This document shows positions 47,905 through 59,915 of a stretch of 64,000 bases of DNA, in pieces. The DNA comes from Phoronis australis (taxonomy: Eukaryota > Phoronida > Phoronidae), in the NCBI GenBank assembly GCA_002633005.1, contig NMRA01000361.1, forward strand, positions 396,302-460,301. Reading direction: 5' to 3'. Each line of letters begins with the position of its first letter. Positions within the stretch are counted from its first letter, which is position 1. A program made the position numbers and the translations under genes. The notes below the pieces were generated by a model. The model ran no database searches. It was not told the origin of the DNA and saw nothing but the letters and a program-made list of their open reading frames with translations.

Positions 47905-48603
47905 NNNNNNNNNNNNNNNNNNNNNNNNNNNNNNNNNNNNNNNNNNNNNNNNNNNNNNNNNNNNNNNNNNNNNNNNNNNNNNNNNNNNNNNNNNNNNNNN
48001 NNNNNNNNNNNNNNNNNNNNNNNNNNNNNNNNNNNNNNNNNNNNNNNNNNNNNNNNNNNNNNNNNNNNNNNNNNNNNNNNNNNNNNNNNNNNNNNNNNNN
48101 NNNNNNNNNNNNNNNNNNNNNNNNNNNNNNNNNNNNNNNNNNNNNNNNNNNNNNNNNNNNNNNNNNNNNNNNNNNNNNNNNNNNNNNNNNNNNNNNNNNN
48201 NNNNNNNNNNNNNNNNNNNNNNNNNNNNNNNNNNNNNNNNNNNNNNNNNNNNNNNNNNNNNNNNNNNNNNNNNNNNNNNNNNNNNNNNNNNNNNNNNNNN
48301 NNNNNNNNNNNNNNNNNNNNNNNNNNNNNNNNNNNNNNNNNNNNNNNNNNNNNNNNNNNNNNNNNNNNNNNNNNNNNNNNNNNNNNNNNNNNNNNNNNNN
48401 NNNNNNNNNNNNNNNNNNNNNNNNNNNNNNNNNNNNNNNNNNNNNNNNNNNNNNNNNNNNNNNNNNNNNNNNNNNNNNNNNNNNNNNNNNNNNNNNNNNN
48501 NNNNNNNNNNNNNNNNNNNNNNNNNNNNNNNNNNNNNNNNNNNNNNNNNNNNNNNNNNNNNNNNNNNNNNNNNNNNNNNNNNNNNNNNNNNNNNNNNNNN
48601 NNN
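47905..48603. other. assembly gap (699 N)
   Basis: Run of N. Reading frames crossing it are artefacts. Its position between the TIR element and unit 3 means array sequence could be missing. Confidence 0.99.
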
Positions 48604-49019
48604 AAAGTATTTTGAATATTGCAATGCATGTGTTCCAAAATCTAAATAACTTGGGTCCTATATTTTTGTATTAGTGCGCGCCGAATGAAAGTAATCGTGA
48701 GTGTTGCTGTGTTGCAAAATCTCTTATCCTGGGCCGATTTGAAAAATTCAAAGTTGTACTCATATTTGTTTTCGCTCCTCTACGTAAAACTCTCTCCATA
48801 AAAAGTACAGTCTGCTAGCTAGATTGTAATCAGCTGATCATATCCGCATGAGCGAAGCCAATTATCCTCGCTCGTGACTCGATGACTAGAGCAGCTCGGC
48901 GGCATCCCTTTGATCGTGAGCCGAGCGCGACTCAGCCAAGGTGGATAAATACGGTCTAGTTCAATTTTCCATACCCCACCGTTTACCTTAACCACCGGGG
49001 TTAGAACCAATCTTATTTA
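48604..49019. other. short spacer right of the gap
   Basis: No gene, repeat match or element end recognised. Confidence 0.45.
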
Positions 49020-50289
49020 GTGGGAATGTTCATAGCATGTTTAGCCAACTTTCGAAATATAACGTTTTAATTCTTTGTTTGAATTAGTTCAATGACAGCT
49101 CTAAACCGATGATAATGACGATGTAATGTTGTTTAGTTACCAATTGAATGACATTTTGGCTCACACATCAAACGAAATCACACGAAATGGTGGAGTTGTA
49201 CAACCAATTTGCTAAAGTGAACCGATTTTACAGCAATGGATGTTACTGAACAAGTCTAACATTGTTTTACATGAGTTGCGAATTAAAGGGAAAACACTCG
49301 ATTTTACGGCTGAAAACCGCATTTTATTATTTGTGTGGGCTGATGTGATACTAGGCTTCTTGAAGTTATTTTAACTTTGACCTGAGTTATACAAACTAAA
49401 TCCGTTGTGTGTGTTTTTATGATTTTGTTGTAAATCACCAATCCTCACCGTTGTCTGCCAAATATTTGCTGAAATCAAGGCCACGCACTCTCTTCACCAT
49501 TCAAATACGCTTAACTGACACACTTTGATATTTCAACCAAAGCTGCTGTCACAACAGAGATATTAGGTTCGATTTCGCGATCCTGCTAGTTCTATGAAAA
49601 TGTACTATTCTAGCCGTGAATGTCCAATTAAGGGGTCTTAATGAAGTACTCAAGAAACTCATTAGCCACAGAAGACAGCTTCGATAACCATATCTCCTCT
49701 TGTTCTTTATCAAAGTTTTAGAGATTTTTGGGCTTTGGAAATGCAGCTCTGAGATATGATATTTCTTAGGTGCCATCTCACCAAGAGTGTTATTTTGATC
49801 ACAAAAATCTAACAGCTGTATTCAGTCAGTCATAGTTTGGATCTCACGAATACTACTGCAGATGCGCACTCATTGTTACGCACCCCTGAATGTATTGGGA
49901 GATGTCTGACTGATAGATACATGAAAAATTCTTTCATGATTGAATAGCATTGCCATACAGTTCCGGATGCATTGCGGCTTAAGTGTATCGACTTTCAGTA
50001 TCAGTTGTGAACTAATTGCTGAGCAGTTCCGGATGTACTGGGGCTTTAACAGCGCAGGCCTTAAACTTTAGACGGATAGCTACTATTTCCTCTACGCCCC
50101 CTGCTAGGTTGTCTCTTTAATTGGATAGACCTTGACATTAAGCGTTGTTTGCATTCCAAACTATTAGTTTGCAAATGGTAAACAAATTGCATTTTCCTTT
50201 CCAGAAAATCGTCGTTGAATTATACATGTACATGTAGCATTACGTAAATAAACAAGATGATTATGCGTCCCCGCATCGGTCTGTTCTAG

Positions 50290-50297
50290 TATATAAA
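50290..50297 (+). promoter_or_regulatory. TATA box of peptide gene 3
   Basis: tatataaa 93 bp before the start codon, in the same context as genes 1 and 2. Confidence 0.75.
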
Positions 50298-50382
50298 CGG
50301 CCTTTTTCAAGCCAAGTCCTTCAACAGTTTCATCAAGCTGGGTTTCCTGGTTAGAGGCACTTCAAGAACTCACAAAAACAAG

Positions 50383-52178
50383 ATGAAAGTTTATTTGTAC
50401 GTATTATTTGTTTTTCAACCGAATATTAGAAAACTGTATTTTTAACTTCGGAAATGAAAGTTGGAAGAAATTTGAAGATGATCTTTACTCGTATTACTTA
50501 TGTCATTTATGATTTAAACTGGTTTTTGAAGACATGCCATATAAGCAAAAATTATATTATATGTATTTTCATTTCACTGAGTTTGGAATGTTGAAGAAAA
50601 TATACCGATACAGGTGTTGCAGTTAGTGAAATACGTGCATCTCAAACTAACTTTTGTTACTGGCACTGATTTAGACACTACAAAATCTCCTTACCACGCT
50701 ATCTGTCATTCAGTGCTGTAGGCTTGTTCATCGACAACTAATTTAATCCACGAGCGTACTTTAGAATGTTAAAACGTATTACTCTATCGTATATAATGGT
50801 GCTGTTGTAATACCCAAAAATTATTAATCTTCATACACACCATATGTTGGTCACAACGCGTGACCTGAAAGGAAGGCTAACAATTCTTATTTATAGCATA
50901 ATATTGTAACATAAATATTTATTGGACGCTGTGTTTTCAGTGGCTCTCAAATCGTTCATGGGATCCTGAGCATGAGTTGCCCGAAATAATCTAAGTCCAG
51001 AAAATTGTGTACTCAACTTTACCTTCAAACGTAAGTCTGTCTCACCAGCAAAAGCCAATATGCGCTTGGGACAAGGACACTATCACGTCCCACTTTTCAG
51101 AACTTTGAAAACCATGTGAAATTGTCTGCAGGACAAAAGTTCAAGTAAAACCACTCGTTATATAGAATAAAACTTAATCAGTTATGCAGTAGCAACAGCG
51201 GTTCATAGTTTAACGGTTTCAACAATATGTTTCCAGGGTTTTGGCTTTGTTAGGTTTGCTGGTGGTGACCAATGCCTCGTCAGAAAAATCGCATCGTGAG
51301 AAAAGGTAGGTTGGTGTCATGAAAAAAACTTTTTCTGCCACACTACAAATTTGTGCACAGATTGCCTACTCACAAATCCTCTGTGCATTAAGATAGTGTT
51401 TAGGACATTGCATGTTTAAGTGAAATTAAGTTCTTCAAAACTTTAAACAAACCCTTTAACTTGTTTAACGAGTTTTGAACATGAAATAAGAACATGTCGA
51501 ACATTAAATCCCTGTACTTATGTTTAGTGACAACTTTCAGGAAACAGCCGTACGGAAAATCGTTTGGGTGATTTTTCCAGGAATAAAAACGATTACAGAT
51601 GTCTTTTAATTTTCCGAAAAAGCCGTCGAAAGCTGTTAAAATGAAACTGAGAACTATGCTATCATTCCTGGCTGGCTCTCAAGTTTAACGGGAAATCAAG
51701 CAAATCCATGCGTTGAAGGTTTTTATTAAGTACAAAGCAGTCAGGTGTTCGGCCAGATCGACGCTTGTTTTGAAATGCAAAAAGGTCAACTAATATCCTG
51801 TAAAGCAACCTGAACTCCACTCCACAATAATGCTGCTGCCAGTGGATGGATTTCCTCAACATTCGTAATATGAGAGCTCAGGCTATTTCATATTTCAGGG
51901 GATGGGCAAAAATAACAAAGACGGCGTTGAAATGGGTTGCTCGATCTTTGGGAAATCCTGCCTTCAGATCAAGAGTGAAAAGGCTTTTGAGAGAGTACGG
52001 CAGCAGAGCGGCAGCAAATATGGTTGACGACATGGGCGGCTTGCTGTACAATGTGGCTAATAAACTGGACTACGTAGACACATTGGCGTGTAGCCTGTTT
52101 GAAAACGCAGCTGTTCAACTAGGTCTGCCGAGTTCTTTTGGTCACGCAGTTTGTCAAGTCGTGCTGTTGTTGGTGTGA
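50383..52178 (+). CDS. secreted cationic peptide precursor, gene 3 of 3
   Basis: Exons 50383-50396, 51237-51305, 51899-52178; spliced ORF again 363 nt and ends in TGA. Signal peptide MKVYLVLALLGLLVV, propiece with Lys instead of Glu (SEKSHREKR), mature chain beginning GWAKITKTALKWVARS. This is the most basic paralogue: ten Lys/Arg and one Glu in the first 36 mature residues. The segment ARSLGNPAFRSRV and the C-terminal GLPSSFGHAVCQVVLLLV are as in gene 2. Intron 2 (593 bp) is shorter because it lacks the tandem duplication. AATAAA at 52215. Exon 3 remains clearly alignable without gaps while introns are heavily diverged. Confidence 0.85.
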
Positions 52179-52239
52179 GGTCTCATTTAGCCAAAGTTGC
52201 CTCGCTGCTTGAATAATAAAGAATGCTGTGGAACTTGTT

Positions 52240-53335
52240 TTTTTAAACAAACTATCCTAGAGTAAATTTTCCATACAATCGAGAGCTACAATCAATGTAG
52301 GTAAGACACTAATTAGGCCTACCATAATGATTACTTGGAGTGATTGAGGTCTAAAGCCAAGATTCGGTTCTACTGTATGTGACTCCCCAAAAATGAAAAA
52401 ATGAGGCAGTCCATATCTAATTTCAATTTTGTAGACGTAATGGGAAGTGATTGCAGCAAAGTAGTTCTTTGAAATCGTTTGGAGTAAACGAGTTCATACA
52501 CGTGGCTTCTCTTGTGTTACCCGGATCTGAAAGTTCCGCCCTTTTGAAAGCGTTACCTTGTTTAGACCGTCTTTATTCTACAAATACAGATACTTTTCAG
52601 GTAACTGGGAATTGGAAAAATTCTGGTATCGGAAGACATTTTTAGCTTAGATTTCTGGAATCTAAAGGTCAAGAGTGTTTGGAATCTTGATCAAATTTGT
52701 TTTAGGCCAAAACATGAGCACAAACTTTAAAATTAGCTCGCAAGTAAGCAGAGACATATTGACCTGACGTTTCAATTTATTCGCTATAAACCATTCTCAA
52801 GGCAAAAGCTTATTTTTCAATCAAGTAACACAGGTGGAGAACAAACTGTACAGGTACATGTCAAAATACATTGTAAGTAGAGATGCCAGAAATCAAAACA
52901 GTTGGACCTCAAATGAACCAATGTTTTCTATTGATATAGCGCTCAGCATGATTCAACCGTATTGCATCGCCTCCGTTAGGAGGAGCCTGAGAGTGGCATT
53001 ATCCTTGTCTAAGATCTGAACACCAGAGCAATCTATAGTGTGACCAGTTGTCAAAGAATGATTGAGAACAGCACTGTGTGTGTCTTTACAGTGTTCTTTG
53101 ACTCTGATGCTAAGAATCCTGTTCGTCATTCCAGTGTAAAACTTTCACATTCATTATAGTTGAGTTGGTAGTCAACCGAAACGTCAGATCAACATGTCTC
53201 TGTTTACTTGTCCGCTAATTTTGAAGTTTGTAAATCTTGTTTCCAATCTGAGGCCTTATCAATGGTGAATTTTTGATTTTGGAAGACAATTCCGAATTCC
53301 CAAACTTTCGGCCACTTTTGGCATCTAGGTTTTTT
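52240..53335. mobile_element. insertion in unit 3 containing repeat-derived sequence
   Basis: Units 1 and 2 run directly from the poly(A) region into ttc(c/t)(g/a)atggata(c/t)actcc; unit 3 has about 1.1 kb in between. The only recognisable content is the GIY-YIG fragment at 52953-53138. Borders are approximate. Confidence 0.55.
52953..53138 (-). pseudogene. GIY-YIG endonuclease fragment (Penelope-like retroelement)
   Basis: 61 codons on the minus strand: YTGMTNRILSIRVKEHCKD, then SAVLNHSLTTGHTID and LLLTEAMQYG before a stop. The Y-x-G-x-T ... R..EH ... SA...H....GH spacing fits the GIY-YIG nuclease domain at the C-terminus of Penelope-like elements. Fragment only. Confidence 0.7.
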
Positions 53336-53684
53336 CCGATGGATATACTCCAGCAAAATGCCACTGCTTCGTCTAAATTCTTTATCCACTATAGAAACTC
53401 CATAGAGACTGATTTCGGTAAATTGTGCATTTTTGAACTACATGTAGGTCATTTCCAGGGAAGGTCAAGGGCCAAATCGACGAATTTTTCTTATTTTTCG
53501 GAAGTAATTTCATAAACTGAGAAAATTATTTATGCCATTATGAAGATTAGACCCGTTTTTTCCATAGGATGTGCTCATTTTTATTATATGGCATTCTTAA
53601 GGAAGTAATTGTGATTTGAAAATGTTGGTTTCAACGCACGCTACGGAAAATTGCCCACATGCGCTCTCGGGTATACTGTTAATG

Positions 53685-53697
53685 TATAGGTGGCGCT
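53685..53697 (+). promoter_or_regulatory. CTCF-like motif tataggtggcgct
   Basis: Third copy of the motif, at the equivalent place 3' of gene 3. Confidence 0.35.
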
Positions 53698-54540
53698 TAA
53701 GCTAAATATACTCTCGGAGGTGATCTATGATCACCGCCATATTGATATGTGCAAGGGTTGTTGGCAATTGTTTACGTTCGGAGGAGATTCCTCAACAATA
53801 CCCAAGTAAGGTACTGCTAGTGAGTGATAATTAGAGCTACCCGAAGAAAAGGTTTATTCAAATCGGGTTATAGGTTTTAATTATTATCTGCAGACCTAGT
53901 CGCTTGAAAAAAGTATACCAAGGTGATCAAATTTTATCAATGTGATTAGAAAATGCAATATTTAATTTTATGCGCTTTAGAAAAAAAATGAGCTTCTCCA
54001 CAATCCGAAATCGTTTCTAAAATGGACGTAACAAATTTTTGCGAAATGATCTGATTATTCATCTTGCAAACAATGTCAGCTCATCTTTTTATTTTTAAGT
54101 TATTTAGTTTTCCATTCAAACCTGTCCAACATCTGCTTTAATTTGCGAAATATCTGAAGGAGCCACTTGCGAATGTTTTTTTTTCTGAAAAGTGCTAATG
54201 GAAATAAGAGCGTTCTTTAGAAACAAGTTGCTTTTTGAATGGCATAGGTGCACGCCATATGCAAGATATTAGTGTATTTTCTATTAGCGGTTAAAACATG
54301 TAGTGTTACTCCACCAACACACAAGAACAAAAGCAGCGTGAACAATGACATTTGTGAACCAACATATCATCCTCAAACGCAAAAAGTTCAAATTATTGGG
54401 CAAAATGCACGATTGAAGTCTAACTTCGTGAGCAAACTTTTCTTAAAAGCCACTGAAAGCTTTAAAATCTTGTTCATGCAGTTGTTTTCTTTTGAACGAA
54501 TGCTTTGTTGGGTATGCTCTTTAGGGGTGTAATTTTTGGG

Positions 54541-56732
54541 AATTCCCAAACGATGTCAGCACATGCCTACAATTGGATGTACAACGACTTGTACATGTAT
54601 AATGCAGTAGGCCTAGGCTTACTGAGAGCGCTTATTGACAAGAACTTTCACTGCATTCAGGGAGCCAAATAGCAATGTGTATTTTTAAAATGATGGGGTG
54701 CGCCAGACCATCAACTTCAAGCATTTCTACGCAACTTTTTCACGTACAAGAGCATGCGCCTAACTCCGAATATAGGTGTAGGCTCGAATGTAGGCGCATG
54801 ATCCTATATACGCCAAAACCAAAGTTTTTTACGTATCCGTCACTGAATTTTGTGAAAAAATGGTGACATTTAAAATTTTAGATGCTATACTTGGGTAATG
54901 CCATTCTAATCGACTTCTGCGGTTCTATGGAAACGACGTAATCTTGATTTCCATACTGATTCAATCACCAACACAGACCACACCTCAAAACGTTTTAAAC
55001 CTGTGCTCTCTGTTGAAAACAAAAAAACTTTTGGTTTAGACTAATAAATTTTATATTTATTATATTTTGTCACAATAAATTACCTTATTTCGCCAACCTT
55101 AGTCTCCTGTTCATCTCTGAAGAGTCGGACAAGTTTGCGACGCACGGAATTTTTCTTGGGACAAATGCCGATTATAAATGGTTTAAATTCATTTTAAATT
55201 TTATTCTGTTCAAAACCGATTTCCAGTGCACGGGAAAAACTTACAGTTCGTTACTTACACGTTGGATTTGTCGAGGAGAATTACTGCAACCGATTCACAT
55301 CTGACGTACGGTGTTTTGGAAGCGGGGAGAAAATTGTTTTCGACACGAGTACATAGTTTGAAATATTTTACTTTATCATTATGAAATAAACAGTTTGATA
55401 AGCTATTAAAATAGCTGTGTTCAAGGCTCTCAATCTTTCAATTCGAAATGGGACTGGGAGCTTCTGAGTGTGAAAATGTTATCAGAATAAGGCTCTCAGG
55501 GAAGCTTTTGCAAAGTCCTGAACGAAGCCAAAAATATCCCAGACAATGTCGTCTCACTAGCCTAGTGAACGCGCCACTCTGTGGAAATTTCAAAAAAGGT
55601 TGACATGGAGCCAGTTTGCTTAGAGCAATTGCAAATTATAAACTTTGAAGAAATAAAAATTTAGTTCTTCCGCAAGAGTGTGTCTGAGTGAGTGTGCTGA
55701 TTTCGTGAGTTCTTGGAGGACGTTCTAACCATAAGGGAAATAATTGATTTGTCAAAAATATTTTCTTGATTTACCTGGAGTAGTAACTGGTTATTTTGGG
55801 TGTAATCATTCATCAAAATCGTCTGCCAGGGTAAGTCGTGCCGACTATGATTTTCTGCGGGGAGCTCTGACGGAAACTCTTATAATATCCATCTTAAGTT
55901 TCGTGTATTTTTATGTGTGGTACTTTTAGACTGGTGGCCGTGCATGTACAAGTGAAATTTCAAAGGGAAGGCAAAATGAGTTTCAATACCATACACCTTC
56001 AAATTTGAGGGACCCGTTTCTTAGTCCACTGTTCATAGTTTTCTCAGCATAGCAGATCAGCTTAAAAAAATGCTTTTCAGGGATGTTTATTTCTCGAATA
56101 TTAAAGTTGAAAATAAGTGGTTATTTTGGACTCTGACCTTTTCTTTTTATTTAGCATTGACCTCAATAATCCCTGAACGCGCTATAAGTGAACGAAACAG
56201 CAAACACTTTCAGCCGTAGCAAGGGCCCCCATCCTCCCAAAGATAGTAGGCCTACTATACTGTATCGTTGGGAATTTGATAGCCACTGATGAGAATTTCG
56301 CATCGCGACCAGCATTGTGATTCGAAGTATGTCCCAGTTTGAAAGGCACTCACTTAGTCAGTGGCTTAATTAGTACCTGGCACATAAGATTGTCTCCGCT
56401 TACGTCATTGATGACTACCGATCACGAAAGATTCAATTTGTTCCGTTCTCAGACGTCACCATTTCTCTGCCCCTGTTGCACCCTAATTTCCTTCTCCGGT
56501 ACCAACCCTTACCGGTGACCATTGTATTCTGTCCCCAATCGCCGTCCTCTCCCCCAAGACCTGGTTCCTGAGCCCAACTAGTTTGTTCGCTGTAAAACAT
56601 GCCGTGTTCAAAGTACCCTAGCGTCATTAATATGTGATCTTCAAGGACCGAGATGGTATCACTTTGTAGGGAAAGACTTCAGCCAACTTTGAGTGGCCAC
56701 TTTTACTGTTTTTTAATCTGGTTTTGGCGTCC
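54541..56732. other. intergenic, nothing recognised
   Basis: No exon with both splice sites and family resemblance. A small inverted repeat lies near 54750-54800 (catgcgccta / taggcgcatg). Confidence 0.5.
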
Positions 56733-57550
56733 TCTCTTTATCAGCCAAACCACTCTAAGGATGATCATGAAAATTGGCAAGTACACTCCTACTGTGAAGA
56801 AACGGCTGACGATTATTTTCGCCGGGCGGTTCCGCCTACTCCGGCTCCTCCTAGTGGTAGTTTTTTGGCTGCATCTCCTAACCTTCTGCTGGATCTTTGT
56901 TAAATTTTGGCAAGCGTATTTACCGCTGTGCCCCCAGTGGCAATTCGATTTCTCTGATTCTTTAGAGTTGGCCTGGATGGATTTTTATGAATTTTGGCAA
57001 ATAGATTTTTATGAAAGAGGCAATTGCTTGTTGCTGTTTTCAGATGGATTCGAGCAGTGCGCGCCACGTAGTGGCTGTTTGTATTGAGTTTTGGCATTCG
57101 CTTCTCTATCGCCCAAGCTACTCTAAGGATGACTGAAAGCTTGCCTGCTAGGAAGAGAACGGCTGACTTAATGGGACGTCTCCGACAACTGCGGCGCCTC
57201 CTACAAGCAGTTTTGTTTTATTTTTGCCTTCGTCGCTTTTTGTGTTTTCTAAACCATCTGCATGATCTTTTTCAAATCTTTGAAGTGTGTTTGCATGAAG
57301 ATGAGAACGAATGTCGACGACATGACTGACAATCTTGGACCGTTTCGACTACTGTGGTGCCCACTATTGGCAGTTTTTTTCCATCCGAAGCTGTTTCTCA
57401 TTAGCCTCAGCAGGATTTTCTTGAAATTTGCCGAGCGCATTTCTATGAACGTGACTACTTTTGGACGTATCTGATTACTACTGTGACCTGTTGGCAGTTG
57501 TGTTCCTACTGAGGAGAGTATTGCCGACTTGTTATGCACCCCCTAGAGGC
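56733..57550. repeat. degenerate tandem repeat region
   Basis: Segments such as ccactctaaggatgat / ctactctaaggatgac (about 370 bp apart) and a core like ctactgtggtgccca followed by ttggcagtttt recur at about 56830, 57190, 57350 and 57475 with spacing of about 120-370 bp. A 144-codon frame at 56653-57087 spans it but has no family resemblance. Confidence 0.5.
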
Positions 57551-58839
57551 TATTTGAGGTTTACTAGCATTGCTCCTTTTAACGCTATACAATGCACCTC
57601 GTGAGCGCGTGTTAATGCTCCACGCTGCTCATGTTTACCCAAAACGTTGAGAGGGGATTTTTAAAAAACTTCCAGATGATGATCAGAATGGAAACTGTGT
57701 TTTGTAGACATATAACTGATAGTGAGCTGTGCCGGATTAAGGTTTCTCGGGATCCTGAGCTATAGGCAGTGTGGGCACAATTTTCAATGATTTGTACGCT
57801 GCCATATGGTATTCGTATTGTGGTACCTCGAATGTCTTAGCTGGCTCAATTTCGAGGGGCCATTTTTGAGTTTCTGGCAGGACCTTTCCAGAATACAATT
57901 TTCTGTCACGGGTCATTTGGTGCTCAGTGTGGCACGATTTTGTTTTTCAGTTTTCGCCGGTATCTCGAATATTTAATTTAGCTCAATTTTGGCCCTCGAA
58001 AGGTCCCCAGTGCAGACCACACCCAGTGTGTAGACACCGGCAGACATCAACTTCTGTGCATTCTAAGTGCTCGTGTGGCCAGATGCTGGTACGTCTCTCT
58101 ATGCTCTCGGCTGCCGGTCTAGTAGTCACTCCTGGATTGGCAGATTAGAAAACAAAGACCTCGCAATTATCTCCTCTTTTCTGGTGTCGCAACAATCAAG
58201 CTCTCACATTACGCGATATGTCACCTTTTATTTACGTAATCATGCTTGGTTTCATTTTGTTGTTTCCATATTCATATTGACGGTGGATATTTTTTAAAAC
58301 GTGAAATTTTCAGGGTTCTGTTTCATGGAACTATTTTTGTCTTAACTTTGACCAAAATAACAACGTTGTAATTTCATCTCGTGTCACAATGCGCTTGTTG
58401 AACAATGCGATTGACGTCATGCCAATCAAACTTGAGACTTTCAAAAAGAGCCCAGATCAAAATCCTGCATTGTTGTCTTTTTCTCTATTTCAAAAGAATG
58501 TCACCATTGCAGTGGTTAATATGAAGGCATGAAGGTCAATATGGAAAGTTATTGGCTCCGAAATATTGCTGCTCAAGTAAAACGAATCGTAGTTTGGTAA
58601 TGTTTTGCCTATACATAGGTCTTGAAACAAATTGGTGATGGCCTTCCCAGCGTTCTATGTTAAACACGCGTACGAGGTGGAGTTATCTTCGATACCGATA
58701 TAAAATTCATACATGTTTGGCTTTGCAAGGACGTGAACATGCAGGAAGCAGAGCCGTGTGGGAACTAACACGCTTGTGATAATCACTTCACGAAAGCATA
58801 AATAACTTTCGTCCAGTCCGCGACTCTGAAAGCTACAAA
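57551..58839. other. intergenic, nothing recognised
   Basis: No supported exon, RNA gene or element ends. Confidence 0.45.
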
Positions 58840-58917
58840 ATGAGGTTGTGGGTGATCGTTTGTTTGATAGTTTCCACTTGATACAGTGTGTTGGCTATTC
58901 CGTTGGATCAAACAGGG
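58840..58917 (+). pseudogene. possible first exon of a secreted protein, with an in-frame stop
   Basis: ATG at 58840 in context acaaaATGa gives MRLWVIVCLIVST, then TGA at 58879-58881, then YSVLAIPLDQTG up to a possible GT donor (ggg|gtaaat) at 58918. Without the stop this is a convincing signal peptide. A cataaataa TATA-like element lies at about 58797-58805. Downstream exons are not identified. Either a dead gene, a sequencing error, or chance. Confidence 0.35.
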
Positions 58918-59856
58918 GTAAATGGTTGGATGAAAGGTTTTATGTAACCCTTACATAGGCTCAGCCGGTCAGTGCTCGTCGTTTGTCTCGTTTATTGTAT
59001 TCATTTTTAAACGACAAAATAATGCATGGCGAATATAAAATTTGCCTATGCGTTGAATGAATATAATTCAGTTGTTTGCACTAACTATTGTGCGAATAGA
59101 TTTATTACCTTATGTTAATATGATATTTTTATCTTGATTTATGTACGTGTAAATGTATATCTGAAGACAATAAAAGCTGAAAAAATGGCAAGTGAGCTTA
59201 AATATTCACCGTCCAGAGCAAATTGTGGAAAACTGACACTTTCAGTAGACGTTCTAGAAGTTAAGATAGAAAAAGCACCCAGGAACCTTTTTTTGAAAGC
59301 CTGAATTAGCCCTACTTGGAAATGTATTTTTACCAAAACCATCGAACACATAAATTATCGATTTCGTATTGTTTGACCAAAGTCAGTAAGCCTAGGGGTT
59401 TATTAAATTTGGTAATTTACGGCATTCCTGTGCTCAGAGTGATTTTTAACACATATTGTAGGTACATGTACTAAGCTCACGTGTGTTGCCATTCAAGATA
59501 GGCTATATGTGCATAGAGCACAGTTTGGCGTGTCAACGGGCCAACTTGGAGATATTTACCAAAAATACGTCTAACGTCAATTCAGACCACATGAAGTGTT
59601 AACTTGCGTGATTTTATGACTCGACTTTTGTGGCACGTTGCAAAATTTAGGGTATTATATAACGATGATGTTTCAGGCCGTATGAAGCGGGGGCACATGC
59701 CCCCAAATATTTCGCCGGCCTGAGGGTTAAATAGCGGCGACCGGCATAGGCGAAGGGACAAGTGCAATCGAGAAAAGAAAAACAGCGAAACATGTAAAGA
59801 GTGAAAATCGAACAGCGATTTCGTGAAGTGTTAGTGTTGGGCCTTGGCCAGGACAT

Positions 59857-59915
59857 TTTTGTTGGAGGTACACATTTTTGTTGGAGGTACACTTTGTTGT
59901 TAGAGGTACACTTTT
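59857..59915 (+). repeat. three-copy short tandem repeat (about 20 bp)
   Basis: ttgttggaggtacacattt, ttgttggaggtacactttg and ttgttagaggtacactttt follow one another directly. Confidence 0.85.

Larger units (their letters stand above)
49020..54540 (+). repeat. array unit 3 (older copy carrying peptide gene 3)
   Basis: Homologous to about 17540-22600 with more substitutions and indels. Begins caactttcgaaatataacg and ends near tgctctttaggggtg. Interrupted at about 52240-53330 by sequence that includes a Penelope-like fragment. Confidence 0.85.

Noticed and set aside
47850-48674. Long open frames of about 250 codons on both strands
   Set aside because: They exist only because they span the run of N.
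56653-57087. 144-codon ORF with hydrophobic stretches
   Set aside because: No family resemblance, no splice or promoter context, and it lies on a degenerate tandem repeat.
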